Part shown: positions 1 through 7,632 of the stretch, piece after piece | Layout of the letters: the number at the start of each line of letters is the position of its first letter | Numbering within the stretch: position 1 is the first letter of the stretch | Notes under the pieces: generated by a model | Told to the model about the DNA's origin: nothing | The model's database searches: none | What the model saw: the letters and a program-made list of their open reading frames with translations, nothing else | Assembly: GCF_003259745.1 (NCBI RefSeq) | Contig: NZ_QLMC01000002.1 | Location: 310,001-374,000, forward strand | Length of the DNA stretch: 64,000 bases | Direction: 5' to 3' | Source: Larkinella arboricola | GTDB lineage: Bacteria > Bacteroidota > Bacteroidia > Cytophagales > Spirosomataceae | Made by a program: the position numbers and the translations under genes

Positions 1-2
1 TC

Positions 3-1049
3 TTTCACAAAGCCTACGGCCATCACACCTATTCGAAAGAAGAAGTCACCAAACTGGACGACATTTTTGACCTGGCCTCGGTCACGAAAGTCAGCGCCAC
101 CACACCGGCCATCATGCGGCTGGTGGATCAGAAACGGGTCGATCTGAACGCGCTCATCAGCCGGTACGTGGCCCAAACCCGCCTGATTCCCGATAAAGCG
201 ACCCTGACCGTCCGCGAGGCCCTGCTCCACGAAGCCGGTTTTACGCCCTATATTAAGTTTTATGAGCAACTGAAACCGCTGGATTTGAGCGCCGACTCCT
301 CTGCTGACTTCCCGACCAAAGTAGCGGATCGTTATTTTCTGCGGAAAAATTATTTCGAGGAGGTGATGTGGCCGGTAACCCTGAAATCGAAGGTAGAAAC
401 CCGGGGGCGGTTTGTGTACAGTGACGTTAGCATGTACATGATGAAGGAAGTTATTGAAACCGCTTCGCATCAAAAACTGGACGACTTTGTTCTGAACGAA
501 CTATACCGGCCGCTGGGGTTACAGGCCACCGGTTTTCTGCCTCGCCACCGGTTTCCCCGTTCGCGCATTGTGCCCACAACCGAAAACGATAACTGGTTTC
601 GGAACATGCGCGTGCAGGGCTATGTCAATGATCCGGGCGCGGCTATGGCCGGGGGCGTCGAAGGCCATGCCGGACTTTTCGGTAATGCCAACGATCTGGC
701 CATTCTGTACCAGATGTACCTGAACAAGGGAACATACGGTGGCATCAGATACATCGAACCCGCGACGGTTACGCTGTTTACGTCGGAGCAGTCGGCGGCA
801 AGCGGCCGGGGATACGGTTTTGCCCGCGCCACGAAGCCCCTTACCAAACCGTATCCGTCGGCCCAGGCCTACGGCCATAGCGGTTATACGGGCACCTACG
901 TCTGGGTCGATCCCCAGTATAATATGGTCTACATCTGCCTGACCAACCGGGTGTATCCGGATGATGGGAAAACGTACGGTAAACCCGCCCTGAACCTGCG
1001 GAGCCTTGCGCTGGACAAGTTCTACGAAGCCGTTCTGGCGGGTAACTGA
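3..1049 (+). CDS. Serine hydrolase (beta-lactamase/PBP fold), 5'-truncated
   Basis: The frame is open from the first bases of the window, so the N-terminus lies outside it; the first internal ATG at 114 is too late, because the catalytic SxxK motif (SVTK, bases 78-89) precedes it. A YSD motif in the context FVYSDVSMYM and a GHSGYTGT motif near the C-terminus stand for the YxN and KTG boxes of class C beta-lactamases and related esterases. In Bacteroidota this kind of domain often forms the C-terminal half of a fusion with a family 3 glycoside hydrolase; the motif order and the conserved-looking stretch GGVEGHAGLFGNANDLA fit that, but the missing half cannot be seen. Likely periplasmic. A separate esterase or beta-lactamase-like protein is the alternative. 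Confidence 0.8.
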   Translation, partial: FHKAYGHHTYSKEEVTKLDDIFDLASVTKVSATTPAIMRLVDQKRVDLNALISRYVAQTRLIPDKATLTVREALLHEAGFTPYIKFYEQLKPLDLSADSSADFPTKVADRYFLRKNYFEEVMWPVTLKSKVETRGRFVYSDVSMYMMKEVIETASHQKLDDFVLNELYRPLGLQATGFLPRHRFPRSRIVPTTENDNWFRNMRVQGYVNDPGAAMAGGVEGHAGLFGNANDLAILYQMYLNKGTYGGIRYIEPATVTLFTSEQSAASGRGYGFARATKPLTKPYPSAQAYGHSGYTGTYVWVDPQYNMVYICLTNRVYPDDGKTYGKPALNLRSLALDKFYEAVLAGN

Positions 1050-1102
1050 AACCGCCTGCGTAACCGTTTCCGGTTTATTGGTTTACAACGGACCGCCATC
1101 CG

Positions 1103-1124
1103 TTTACGAAATATCATTCGTAAA
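1103..1124. repeat. 8-bp inverted repeat upstream of the 207-aa protein
   Basis: TTTACGAA and TTCGTAAA are perfect reverse complements separated by six bases (ATATCA). It sits in the gap between the serine hydrolase stop and the next start and has no following T-run, so an operator for a dimeric regulator is as likely as a weak terminator. Confidence 0.4.
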
Positions 1125-1209
1125 TTCGTTCAGGATAGCGTTACATTTACACCAGGCGTCTGGTTCGGCCAGTTGGCAGACCGGAGCCGCACTTATCCGC
1201 CCGGAAACG

Positions 1210-1833
1210 ATGGCCACTTCTACTACCTCCACTACGCATGACCAGAGCGAGGTTTACCGGAAATACCTCATTCAGCTACGCCTGAATGGGACTCTCTATT
1301 ACGGCATATGGGGAACGGATATGAGCGATCCGGAGCAGGAGGACCAGCTTTTGCTTGACCACGAGCAGCGTATTCTGCTGTTTACCGCGGGCGAGCAGAT
1401 TGCGCCCTGTATTACTCAGGGAGGAGCACGGCTATTTGATGCAGACAACCTGACGGCCTGGGTCCGCTCGCTCACGGATTTTACGCCCTATACCGTTTAT
1501 GATCTGGATTACATGGGCTCCATTTTACAGAGCAACCTGCGGCAGGAACAGATTCTGAACAATCCGAATCTGACGAATGAACTGATCAATTTTATCAATT
1601 TATTTGGCGATTATGCCTACCCGCTGGACGACGATTTCCTGGTCAGACTGCACCGAATGCCCCAGATCCGGTTGTTTTTTGATTATTGCTACGATACCTA
1701 TTTCTGGAATACCCCACCGGACGAACTAAACCGTCGCCAGACGGCTTATCTGAAAAAATTCCGGTTTGCAAAATTTAAATCCGATATGCTGCGGATGCTG
1801 ACGGCTTTTATCGACCATACGGTGGTTTTGTAA
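1210..1833 (+). CDS. Hypothetical protein, 207 aa
   Basis: I do not recognise the family. The frame is open further upstream, but the ATG giving MATSTTSTTHDQ is preferred because the residues before it look like translated non-coding DNA. The protein is soluble-looking, acidic in its first half and rich in aromatic and Asp residues (motifs YRKYLIQLRLNGTLYYGIWG and FFDYCYDTYFWN), with no signal peptide or membrane segment. It stands just upstream of the kinase/phosphatase/FHA locus on the same strand but is separated from it by about 240 bp holding a promoter-like sequence, so membership in that locus is uncertain. An 8-bp inverted repeat lies 86 bp before the start. Confidence 0.6.
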   Translation: MATSTTSTTHDQSEVYRKYLIQLRLNGTLYYGIWGTDMSDPEQEDQLLLDHEQRILLFTAGEQIAPCITQGGARLFDADNLTAWVRSLTDFTPYTVYDLDYMGSILQSNLRQEQILNNPNLTNELINFINLFGDYAYPLDDDFLVRLHRMPQIRLFFDYCYDTYFWNTPPDELNRRQTAYLKKFRFAKFKSDMLRMLTAFIDHTVVL

Positions 1834-1974
1834 CACTTTGGAAATGAGTTTACGATTGTAAGAAAGAATACCGTCCGCCCAGGTTGCCAAAAAGAACCTT
1901 TATTTTTGGGGTTTGTTTCTCTACGTAACAACATCCTGCTTTGGATAACATCGGAAAAGTACCGCGCGTATAAC

Positions 1975-2002
1975 TTGTAAGCGCCGTCAAGTAACATCTT
2001 TG
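1975..2002 (+). promoter_or_regulatory. Candidate promoter of the FHA/PP2C/kinase/SEDS-PBP locus
   Basis: A TTG at 1975-1977 and CATCTTTG at 1995-2002 are spaced by 17 bases. This resembles the Bacteroidota pattern TTTG, about 19 bases, TAnnTTTG, with one mismatch in the -7 element. It lies 70 bp before the first FHA-like gene and is the only such pair I see ahead of the run of same-strand genes to 12.5 kb. Confidence 0.4.
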
Positions 2003-2071
2003 CGGGTGTCAAACGAAAAACCGTGAAATTTTCGTTAAAAAAGGCAGGAATCATCCCAATGGCGTTCACAC

Positions 2072-3082
2072 ATGGCAGATCAACCCACCGGCTGGTTAAG
2101 TAAATTAAGTAACTTTTTGGTTCCCGCGAGTCGGCCCCAAATCCCTGTCGATACCAAGGCAACCAACACCCAGATTCTGAACGAACTGGTGGCTTCGTTC
2201 GAGGAATCGATTCCCCGGGAGTCGGTCGGCTCCAGTATGTTGTTCAATGCACACTTCCTGATAATCCTGCACCCGGATGTCTACGAGGAACGCGAAAATG
2301 CCTTTCCGGTGATTGTCAATGAAGCGGTGAATACCTTCCACACCATCATTAAATCGCAGAAAGAGCAGTTTAAGCATATTGCGCCCGTGGCTTCAAGCTG
2401 GTATTTTAAGTTTGGCGGTGGTCGGGAATTTGGCGGGGAAACCGTCAATCCGGAAGATGTGAAAGTGGTGGGGGCACTGACGGGCATTCTGCCGGGCAAT
2501 AATCCGGTCCAGTCGCAGGAAAGCGTGAAGGTGACGCGCCGGGTCAAGCAAACGAACCGGTATGAGAAAATGGACGTTGATCCGCATACCTTTCAGCACA
2601 TCGACTTCCGCGAACCGGGCGCTTTTGTGGTCAAGTTTGCCTTTGAACCCGTTGCGCCCCCCGCTAAACCCGCGCCCGCTGCTTCGGCCAACAGTCGAAA
2701 CGCGCCGGATGTGCCCCGAAGCATTAACACCCATGCCGGACTGGCCCAGATTGATTATTACATTGCCGAATTGAACAAAGAAGCGGTGTATCAGATGCGC
2801 GACCGGGAGATTGTGGTGGCCCGCAAGGAAATCGACAACCAGCATTTCCCGAATTACCTGCTGGTCGAATCGGCGTACGTGTCCAACCCCCACGCCCGGA
2901 TTCGCTACAACGACACGTTACAGGCTTTTCAGATTGCTTCGTTCAGCCGCAACGAAACCCGGGTCAACGAGCAGCTTATCCCCCGCAGTGAGCCTGCCAA
3001 TCCGCAGTGGCATACACTCCCGGACAAGGCCCAGATTCTGCTCAACAGCATGGTTACCTTACACTTTCAAAGCCGTTTATAA
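2072..3082 (+). CDS. FHA-like domain protein, 336 aa
   Basis: The C-terminal part (about residues 246-333) follows the forkhead-associated pattern: an Arg in IVVARKE, Ser271 and His274 in VSNPHARIRY, then NETRVNEQLI, which matches the FHA core of phosphothreonine readers. The usual N-G-T turn is degraded, so binding ability is uncertain. The N-terminal domain (about 30-190, with SSMLFNAHFLIILHPDVYEE) is unfamiliar; a Pro/Ala-rich linker (195-215) joins the two. No signal peptide or membrane segment, so cytoplasmic. It is the first gene of the locus with PP2C, two kinases and the SEDS-PBP fusion, and its expected role is to dock onto phosphorylated kinases or their substrates. The layout of an N-domain, linker and C-terminal FHA recalls actinobacterial FhaA, but homology there is only a guess. 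Confidence 0.7.
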   Translation: MADQPTGWLSKLSNFLVPASRPQIPVDTKATNTQILNELVASFEESIPRESVGSSMLFNAHFLIILHPDVYEERENAFPVIVNEAVNTFHTIIKSQKEQFKHIAPVASSWYFKFGGGREFGGETVNPEDVKVVGALTGILPGNNPVQSQESVKVTRRVKQTNRYEKMDVDPHTFQHIDFREPGAFVVKFAFEPVAPPAKPAPAASANSRNAPDVPRSINTHAGLAQIDYYIAELNKEAVYQMRDREIVVARKEIDNQHFPNYLLVESAYVSNPHARIRYNDTLQAFQIASFSRNETRVNEQLIPRSEPANPQWHTLPDKAQILLNSMVTLHFQSRL

Positions 3083-3087
3083 GTGCC

Positions 3088-3171
3088 ATGATCGACGCCC
3101 TGCTTGTCATTTTACTGCTTCTGTTTGTCGCCTTTCTGGTGATCCGGCATTTTCAGGATTTGCCCCGGTAA
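3088..3171 (+). CDS. Small membrane peptide, 27 aa
   Basis: A short frame starts 5 bases after the FHA-like stop and encodes 27 residues: Met-Ile-Asp, a run of about 18 hydrophobic residues (ALLVILLLLFVAFLVI), then RHFQDLPR. One clean transmembrane helix with a positively charged end is the typical form of a bacterial membrane micropeptide. It lies between the FHA-like and PP2C genes on the same strand. No family is recognisable, and chance cannot be excluded for so short a frame; the hydrophobic pattern and the position are the only support. Confidence 0.45.
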   Translation: MIDALLVILLLLFVAFLVIRHFQDLPR

Positions 3172-3243
3172 GGAAACAACAATCGTTTCTGCGAGTTGCT
3201 TTTTAAAGGCAATTCAATGTGTTAAACCCGTTTCTTAGCTAAA

Positions 3244-4680
3244 ATGAGTTCGTTACTAATCGCCGGAAAGACCGATGTTGGCCAGCGCCGACAGGATAAT
3301 CAGGATACCTTTATCTGCACACCGATCTGGTCGGACGACAGCGTTTTGCTGGCGGCCATTGACGGTGTGGGCGGTTATGCCGGGGGCGACCGGGCCGCGG
3401 CCATTGCCCGGGAGTCCATCGAAAAATACATGGCCACACCCAACGGCGACCCGCTTTCCATGCTGCGGGAAGCCGTGGTTTTTGCCAACAACCAGATCAA
3501 CCAGGAACGGCAGCAGACGCCACAACTGGCACAGATGGCCTGCGTATTGACTACCGCCGTGGCCGATAGCCGGTTGCGGAAAGTGTATTATGTGCACGTG
3601 GGCGATACCCGGATGTACCGGTTTCGCGGGGGCGTTCTCGAAAAAATAACCCGCGATCATTCGCTGGTCGGGATTCGGGAGGACGCCAACGAACTGACCG
3701 AAGCTGAAGCTATGCAGCACCCGCGCCGGAACGAGATTCTGCGCGATGTGGGTTCCCTGCCGCACCGGGTCGATGATCGGGATTTTCTGGAGTCGGGCGA
3801 AACCGATTTTGAACCGGGCGACGTGCTGCTGCTGTGCAGCGACGGCCTGACGGATATGATTACGCAGGCTCAAATCCGGGCGGTGCTGGGGCGCAAGCTG
3901 CCGCTCGATGCGCAGGCCACCGAATTGATCCGGGTGGCCAATCAGCAGGGCGGCAAGGATAACATTACCGTCGTTCTGGCCCAGAACAGCACGCCCGCTA
4001 GTCCGGCCAGCGCCGTAACGGACAAAACCGTCCATACCGTAACCCAACCGGTTCCGCCCGTCAGGGCTACAGAAAAAACCGTTCCGGCCGACCCGAAACC
4101 GGCCAAACGGGGAGCGTCTGGCTTATGGATTTTGCTGTTCCTGTTGCTCATCGGGGCCGGGGCCGGAATCTGGTGGTACCAATACCAGCCTTCCAGCGTA
4201 CACCAGGAGGCAAGGGTAGATAGTTTGAACACCGTCACCCCACAACCCGACACGCTGGTAGCCGAATCGGATGCGCGGCTGGATTCGCTGGTGCAGCAGG
4301 CCCACCGGAGCCCCAACCATCAGTTGACGCTTCCGGCGGATACCTTCCGGCTTACGGAACCGCTGGTGCTGACGGATTCGTTACAGCGAATTATGGGCGG
4401 TAATCCGCTCACGGTGTTGCTGCCCGCCGACACGGCCCGGGCGCAGGTGGCCCTGCAAATCACGCGGTCGGGACCCGTGCAGCTCCAGAATATGCTGATC
4501 AGCGGTTTCAAAAAAGGCATTGAGACCACGCAGGAAGCCCGGATACAACTTTCAAATGTGTACTTTCGTAACGTGGAAATTCCCGTTAGTGCGGCTGTTC
4601 GGCAGGATACGTTCCGCAACGCCGTCCTGGGAGTTTCTGTCCAGAACCTACTTGAATCTACCCAACCCACTCGTCGTTAA
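3244..4680 (+). CDS. PP2C-family Ser/Thr protein phosphatase with membrane anchor
   Basis: Removes phosphate from Ser/Thr, probably from the two kinases encoded next to it. The catalytic domain (about 5-246) has the metal-binding signatures: RRQDNQD (15-21), AIDGVGG with Asp40-Gly41, HVGDTRMY (118-125), LLLCSDGLTD with Asp200, and GGKDNITVV with Asp239. A Pro/Lys/Thr-rich linker is followed by one transmembrane helix (about 293-311). The last 165 residues would lie in the periplasm and show a repeating pattern (PVQLQNMLISGF, ARIQLSNVYFRN) like short parallel beta-helix rungs, an unusual tail for PstP-type phosphatases, which could sense wall material. The stop and the next start overlap as TAATG, so translation is likely coupled to the first kinase. 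Confidence 0.93.
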   Translation: MSSLLIAGKTDVGQRRQDNQDTFICTPIWSDDSVLLAAIDGVGGYAGGDRAAAIARESIEKYMATPNGDPLSMLREAVVFANNQINQERQQTPQLAQMACVLTTAVADSRLRKVYYVHVGDTRMYRFRGGVLEKITRDHSLVGIREDANELTEAEAMQHPRRNEILRDVGSLPHRVDDRDFLESGETDFEPGDVLLLCSDGLTDMITQAQIRAVLGRKLPLDAQATELIRVANQQGGKDNITVVLAQNSTPASPASAVTDKTVHTVTQPVPPVRATEKTVPADPKPAKRGASGLWILLFLLLIGAGAGIWWYQYQPSSVHQEARVDSLNTVTPQPDTLVAESDARLDSLVQQAHRSPNHQLTLPADTFRLTEPLVLTDSLQRIMGGNPLTVLLPADTARAQVALQITRSGPVQLQNMLISGFKKGIETTQEARIQLSNVYFRNVEIPVSAAVRQDTFRNAVLGVSVQNLLESTQPTRR

Positions 4681-6296
4681 TGGCTACCATTCGATTTGAT
4701 ACACGTTTCCCCGGTTATGAAGTGCTCAGTGAATTGGGGCGCAGCAACGCCCGCATTCTCAAGGCACGTCACCTGGCCACGGGCGATCTGGTAGCCATCA
4801 AACATTTTGCGCTCAATACCGACGCCGAAACGCTCCGGCGGTTTCAGCGGGAATCGGCCATTATGACCAGCATCGCCCATCCCAATATTGTGAAGGTCCG
4901 GGAGGTGCAACTGGAAGCCGAATTGCCGTACATTGTCATGGAACTGATCGAGGGGGGGAGCCTGAAAAGTCTCATTACGGGTCAGAACCGGCTGAACATT
5001 CCGACGGTCATCCGGCTGGGGCTGCAAATGGCCGAAGCCTTCAAGGCCATTCACCCGCAGGGCATTGTTCACCGCGACATCAAGCCGGAAAACATCCTGT
5101 TTCGACCGCTGGCGAGTGGCGAACTGCACTTTCTGCTGACGGATTTTGGTGTGGCCCGGCTGCACGAGCAATCGAGTACGCTCACGGGACAGTCGCTGAT
5201 GACTTACGAGTACGCGTCGCCCGAGCAGTTTAACGATCCCAAAGCGGTCAATACCGCTACAGATTACTACTCGCTGGGCGTGGTGCTTTACGAATGCCTG
5301 CACGGCAGCGTTCCGTTCGCGCTATCCGATCATTCGGGCATTGTGACGTTCATGAACAAAGTGCTGAACGATCCACCCCCCGCCCTGATTGTGTCTAACC
5401 AGGACCAAACGCTGATTCCGTTTACCGGATTGCTCCAGAACTTACTGCAAAAAAGGGCCAGTGAGCGCTTAAGTGATCCGGATGAGCTGACGTGGCAGTT
5501 AAAGCAGGCTGAACTGAATTACCTACAGGTGAGCCGGACGGGTTATGCCCCCCGGACCACGGTACCCACGCCGAACGTTCCGGTCGTGAATATGGAAGCG
5601 CCCAAGCCGAACGTGACGGCTCCGTTGCCGTCCGAGGTTCGCGCCGAAACACCGACCCCCGCCCCCGTACCGCCGGGGCCATCATCCGGGGGTGGCTGGA
5701 AATGGGCGGTATTGGCTGGGGCCATCCTGCTGGCGGGCGCCGGGCTGTACTACGCTTTTACCAAACCGGAAACCGGCGCCGGAACTCCGCCATCCGAAAC
5801 TGTGCGGACAACCGCCGACTCCACCGCTTCGTCAACCGAAACCGCCCAGGCCGTCGTGCCGGATGCTGAGGAGGATACGGTTACGTCGGCTGTTCCGCCG
5901 GTTGATACGATGCGGCTACGGCTGGAGGCTGAAGCCAAACGGCGGGAGCAGTTACGGGCGCAAGCCCAGGCCGCTGCGAGGGCACTGAATGCGGAGGTCA
6001 CTGACTACAGCGTGGGGCTGCTCGGCGGCATTCGAAACGTGCGGGTGCAGCTTAACAATCCCAGCGACATTACATTCCCGTCCATTGCCGTTCAGATTAG
6101 CTATTACAAAGACAAGGGCGGGCTTTATAAAACGGAAAAGATTTTTTTTAACAACGTGAAGCCCAATTCATCACCCGTTCGGAATGCTCCGTCCAGCGAC
6201 CGGGGCACGCGAGTTACCTGCAAGATTCTGAAATATGATTTGCCCAAGGAACTGGATTCGGCGATGAATATGGTACCGATCGATTCGATAAACTAA
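4680..6296 (+). CDS. Transmembrane Ser/Thr protein kinase (first of tandem pair)
   Basis: Hanks-type kinase in the first 275 residues: catalytic Lys41 in VAIKHF, HRDIKPEN with Asp133, DFG at 155-157, SPE at 180-182. The glycine-rich loop is degenerate (ELGRSNARILKA), keeping only one of the usual glycines. After a Pro/Thr-rich linker comes one transmembrane helix (about 340-360) and a periplasmic tail of 178 residues with a charged helical stretch (RRRE/AQAQAAA-like) and a beta-rich end (VRVQLNNPSDITFPSIAVQI). No PASTA repeats, unlike PknB. Nearly identical to the next gene through the kinase domain but different in the tail, which points to tandem duplication with separate sensors. Starts within the PP2C stop (TAATG) and ends in the next kinase start in the same way. 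Confidence 0.93.
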   Translation: MATIRFDTRFPGYEVLSELGRSNARILKARHLATGDLVAIKHFALNTDAETLRRFQRESAIMTSIAHPNIVKVREVQLEAELPYIVMELIEGGSLKSLITGQNRLNIPTVIRLGLQMAEAFKAIHPQGIVHRDIKPENILFRPLASGELHFLLTDFGVARLHEQSSTLTGQSLMTYEYASPEQFNDPKAVNTATDYYSLGVVLYECLHGSVPFALSDHSGIVTFMNKVLNDPPPALIVSNQDQTLIPFTGLLQNLLQKRASERLSDPDELTWQLKQAELNYLQVSRTGYAPRTTVPTPNVPVVNMEAPKPNVTAPLPSEVRAETPTPAPVPPGPSSGGGWKWAVLAGAILLAGAGLYYAFTKPETGAGTPPSETVRTTADSTASSTETAQAVVPDAEEDTVTSAVPPVDTMRLRLEAEAKRREQLRAQAQAAARALNAEVTDYSVGLLGGIRNVRVQLNNPSDITFPSIAVQISYYKDKGGLYKTEKIFFNNVKPNSSPVRNAPSSDRGTRVTCKILKYDLPKELDSAMNMVPIDSIN

Positions 6297-7606
6297 TGTG
6301 GCCCATGCCAACTGTAAGCGTTAACACTCATTTTCCAGGCTACGAAATCATCGGCGAAATAGGCCGCTCCAACGCGCGTGTCCTCAAGGCCCGACACCTG
6401 GCATCGGGTGAATTGGTCGCCATCAAACACTTTGCGCTTAATACCGACGCCGAAACGCTCCGGCGGTTCCGGCTCGAATCCGAACTGATGACCAACATCC
6501 GGCACCCCAACGTGGTTAGCGTTCGGGAGGTGGCGCTGGATCTGGCCATGCCTTTTATTGTGATGGAATGGGTGGAGGGGGGCAGTTTGCGGACGCTCCT
6601 GAAGGAAAAAGGCCATCTGGACGTTGCGGGAACCATCCGGCTGGGACTGCAAATGGCCGAAGCGTTTAAAGCCATTCATCCACAGGGTATTATTCACCGT
6701 GACATCAAGCCCGAAAATATTCTGTACCGGCTTCTGCCGAGTGGGGAATACCATTTTCTGCTGACGGATTTTGGCGTGGCCCGGCTGCGCGAACAAACCC
6801 AGACCATGACGGGGCAGTCGCTGATGACCTACGAATACGCATCGCCGGAGCAGTTTGACAATCCCCGGGGGGTTGATGTTTCAACGGATTATTACTCGCT
6901 GGGGGTAGTGCTTTACGAGTGCCTGGCGGGCCGGGTGCCGTTTGCCATGACTGATAGTGCGGGCATTGCTTCCTTTATGAATCAGGTTCTGCGCACCGAC
7001 CCGCCCGCTTTGATCACTTCAGAACCGTATCTGCCGCCCAGCCTGGAAACGCTCATCAACTGGATGTTGACCAAAGATCCGGCCCAGCGCCTGAGCGACG
7101 GCAACGAATTGCGGTTACTGCTGGGACAGGCGAATGTGGAGCAGTTGCAGGCCAGCCGCTCCGGTGTTCGGTCGGCCCCGGCGCCGAAGCGGACGATGAT
7201 GGCTCCGGCCCCCGTTGCTCCACCCGCCGAGCTTGAGCCGTATGAATACGAGGAGGAAAGACGCCCCGGTGTCAATTGGTCGTGGGTGGCGTTGGGGGCG
7301 GCTGTGGTCATTGCCCTGATTGGCGTATACTTTTTCTACCGAAGCCAGCAGGCAACGACGGGTTTTGGCTCGGCTGCGGACTCGACCGGGGTGGCAGCGG
7401 ATTCCCTGAATTCGGGGCTTATGCCGGTTGATTCGGATTCAGCGGATACGGAGGAGGCCCCGAAGGAGGAACCCGCCGTGGATTCTACCGCAACGGACAC
7501 CAGCCGGGCGGCTCCTGCCGATACGGTAAAGCAGACGCCTGCTCCACCTGTCTCGACGCCGGATTCGACGAAAATGGTTACGGATACGACCCGAACCGCC
7601 AACTAA
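6296..7606 (+). CDS. Transmembrane Ser/Thr protein kinase (second of tandem pair)
   Basis: Paralogue of the preceding kinase: Lys44 in VAIKHF, HRDIKPEN (134-141), DFG (158-160), activation loop TMTGQSLMTYEYASPEQF almost identical, and the same degenerate glycine loop (EIGRSNARVLKA). The transmembrane helix is at about 327-348; the 88-residue periplasmic tail is low complexity, rich in Asp, Ser, Thr and Glu, and has no evident fold, quite unlike the first kinase's tail. The TAATG overlap gives a start MWPMPT; an internal ATG nine bases on (MPTVSVNTHFPGYE) aligns better with the paralogue's start, so either may be used. Expected substrates are the FHA proteins, the cytoplasmic loops of the SEDS-PBP fusion, or other envelope proteins. 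Confidence 0.93.
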   Translation: MWPMPTVSVNTHFPGYEIIGEIGRSNARVLKARHLASGELVAIKHFALNTDAETLRRFRLESELMTNIRHPNVVSVREVALDLAMPFIVMEWVEGGSLRTLLKEKGHLDVAGTIRLGLQMAEAFKAIHPQGIIHRDIKPENILYRLLPSGEYHFLLTDFGVARLREQTQTMTGQSLMTYEYASPEQFDNPRGVDVSTDYYSLGVVLYECLAGRVPFAMTDSAGIASFMNQVLRTDPPALITSEPYLPPSLETLINWMLTKDPAQRLSDGNELRLLLGQANVEQLQASRSGVRSAPAPKRTMMAPAPVAPPAELEPYEYEEERRPGVNWSWVALGAAVVIALIGVYFFYRSQQATTGFGSAADSTGVAADSLNSGLMPVDSDSADTEEAPKEEPAVDSTATDTSRAAPADTVKQTPAPPVSTPDSTKMVTDTTRTAN

Positions 7607-7632
7607 TGGTTTTTTAAGCTAGTCACTAACGA

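Noticed and set aside
1006-1209. Earlier in-frame start for the 207-aa hypothetical protein
   Set aside because: It overlaps the preceding gene and crosses the inverted repeat; its residues look non-coding.
3256-4047. Minus-strand open frame of 263 codons within the PP2C gene
   Set aside because: Shadow of a GC-rich coding gene; the plus strand has all PP2C motifs.
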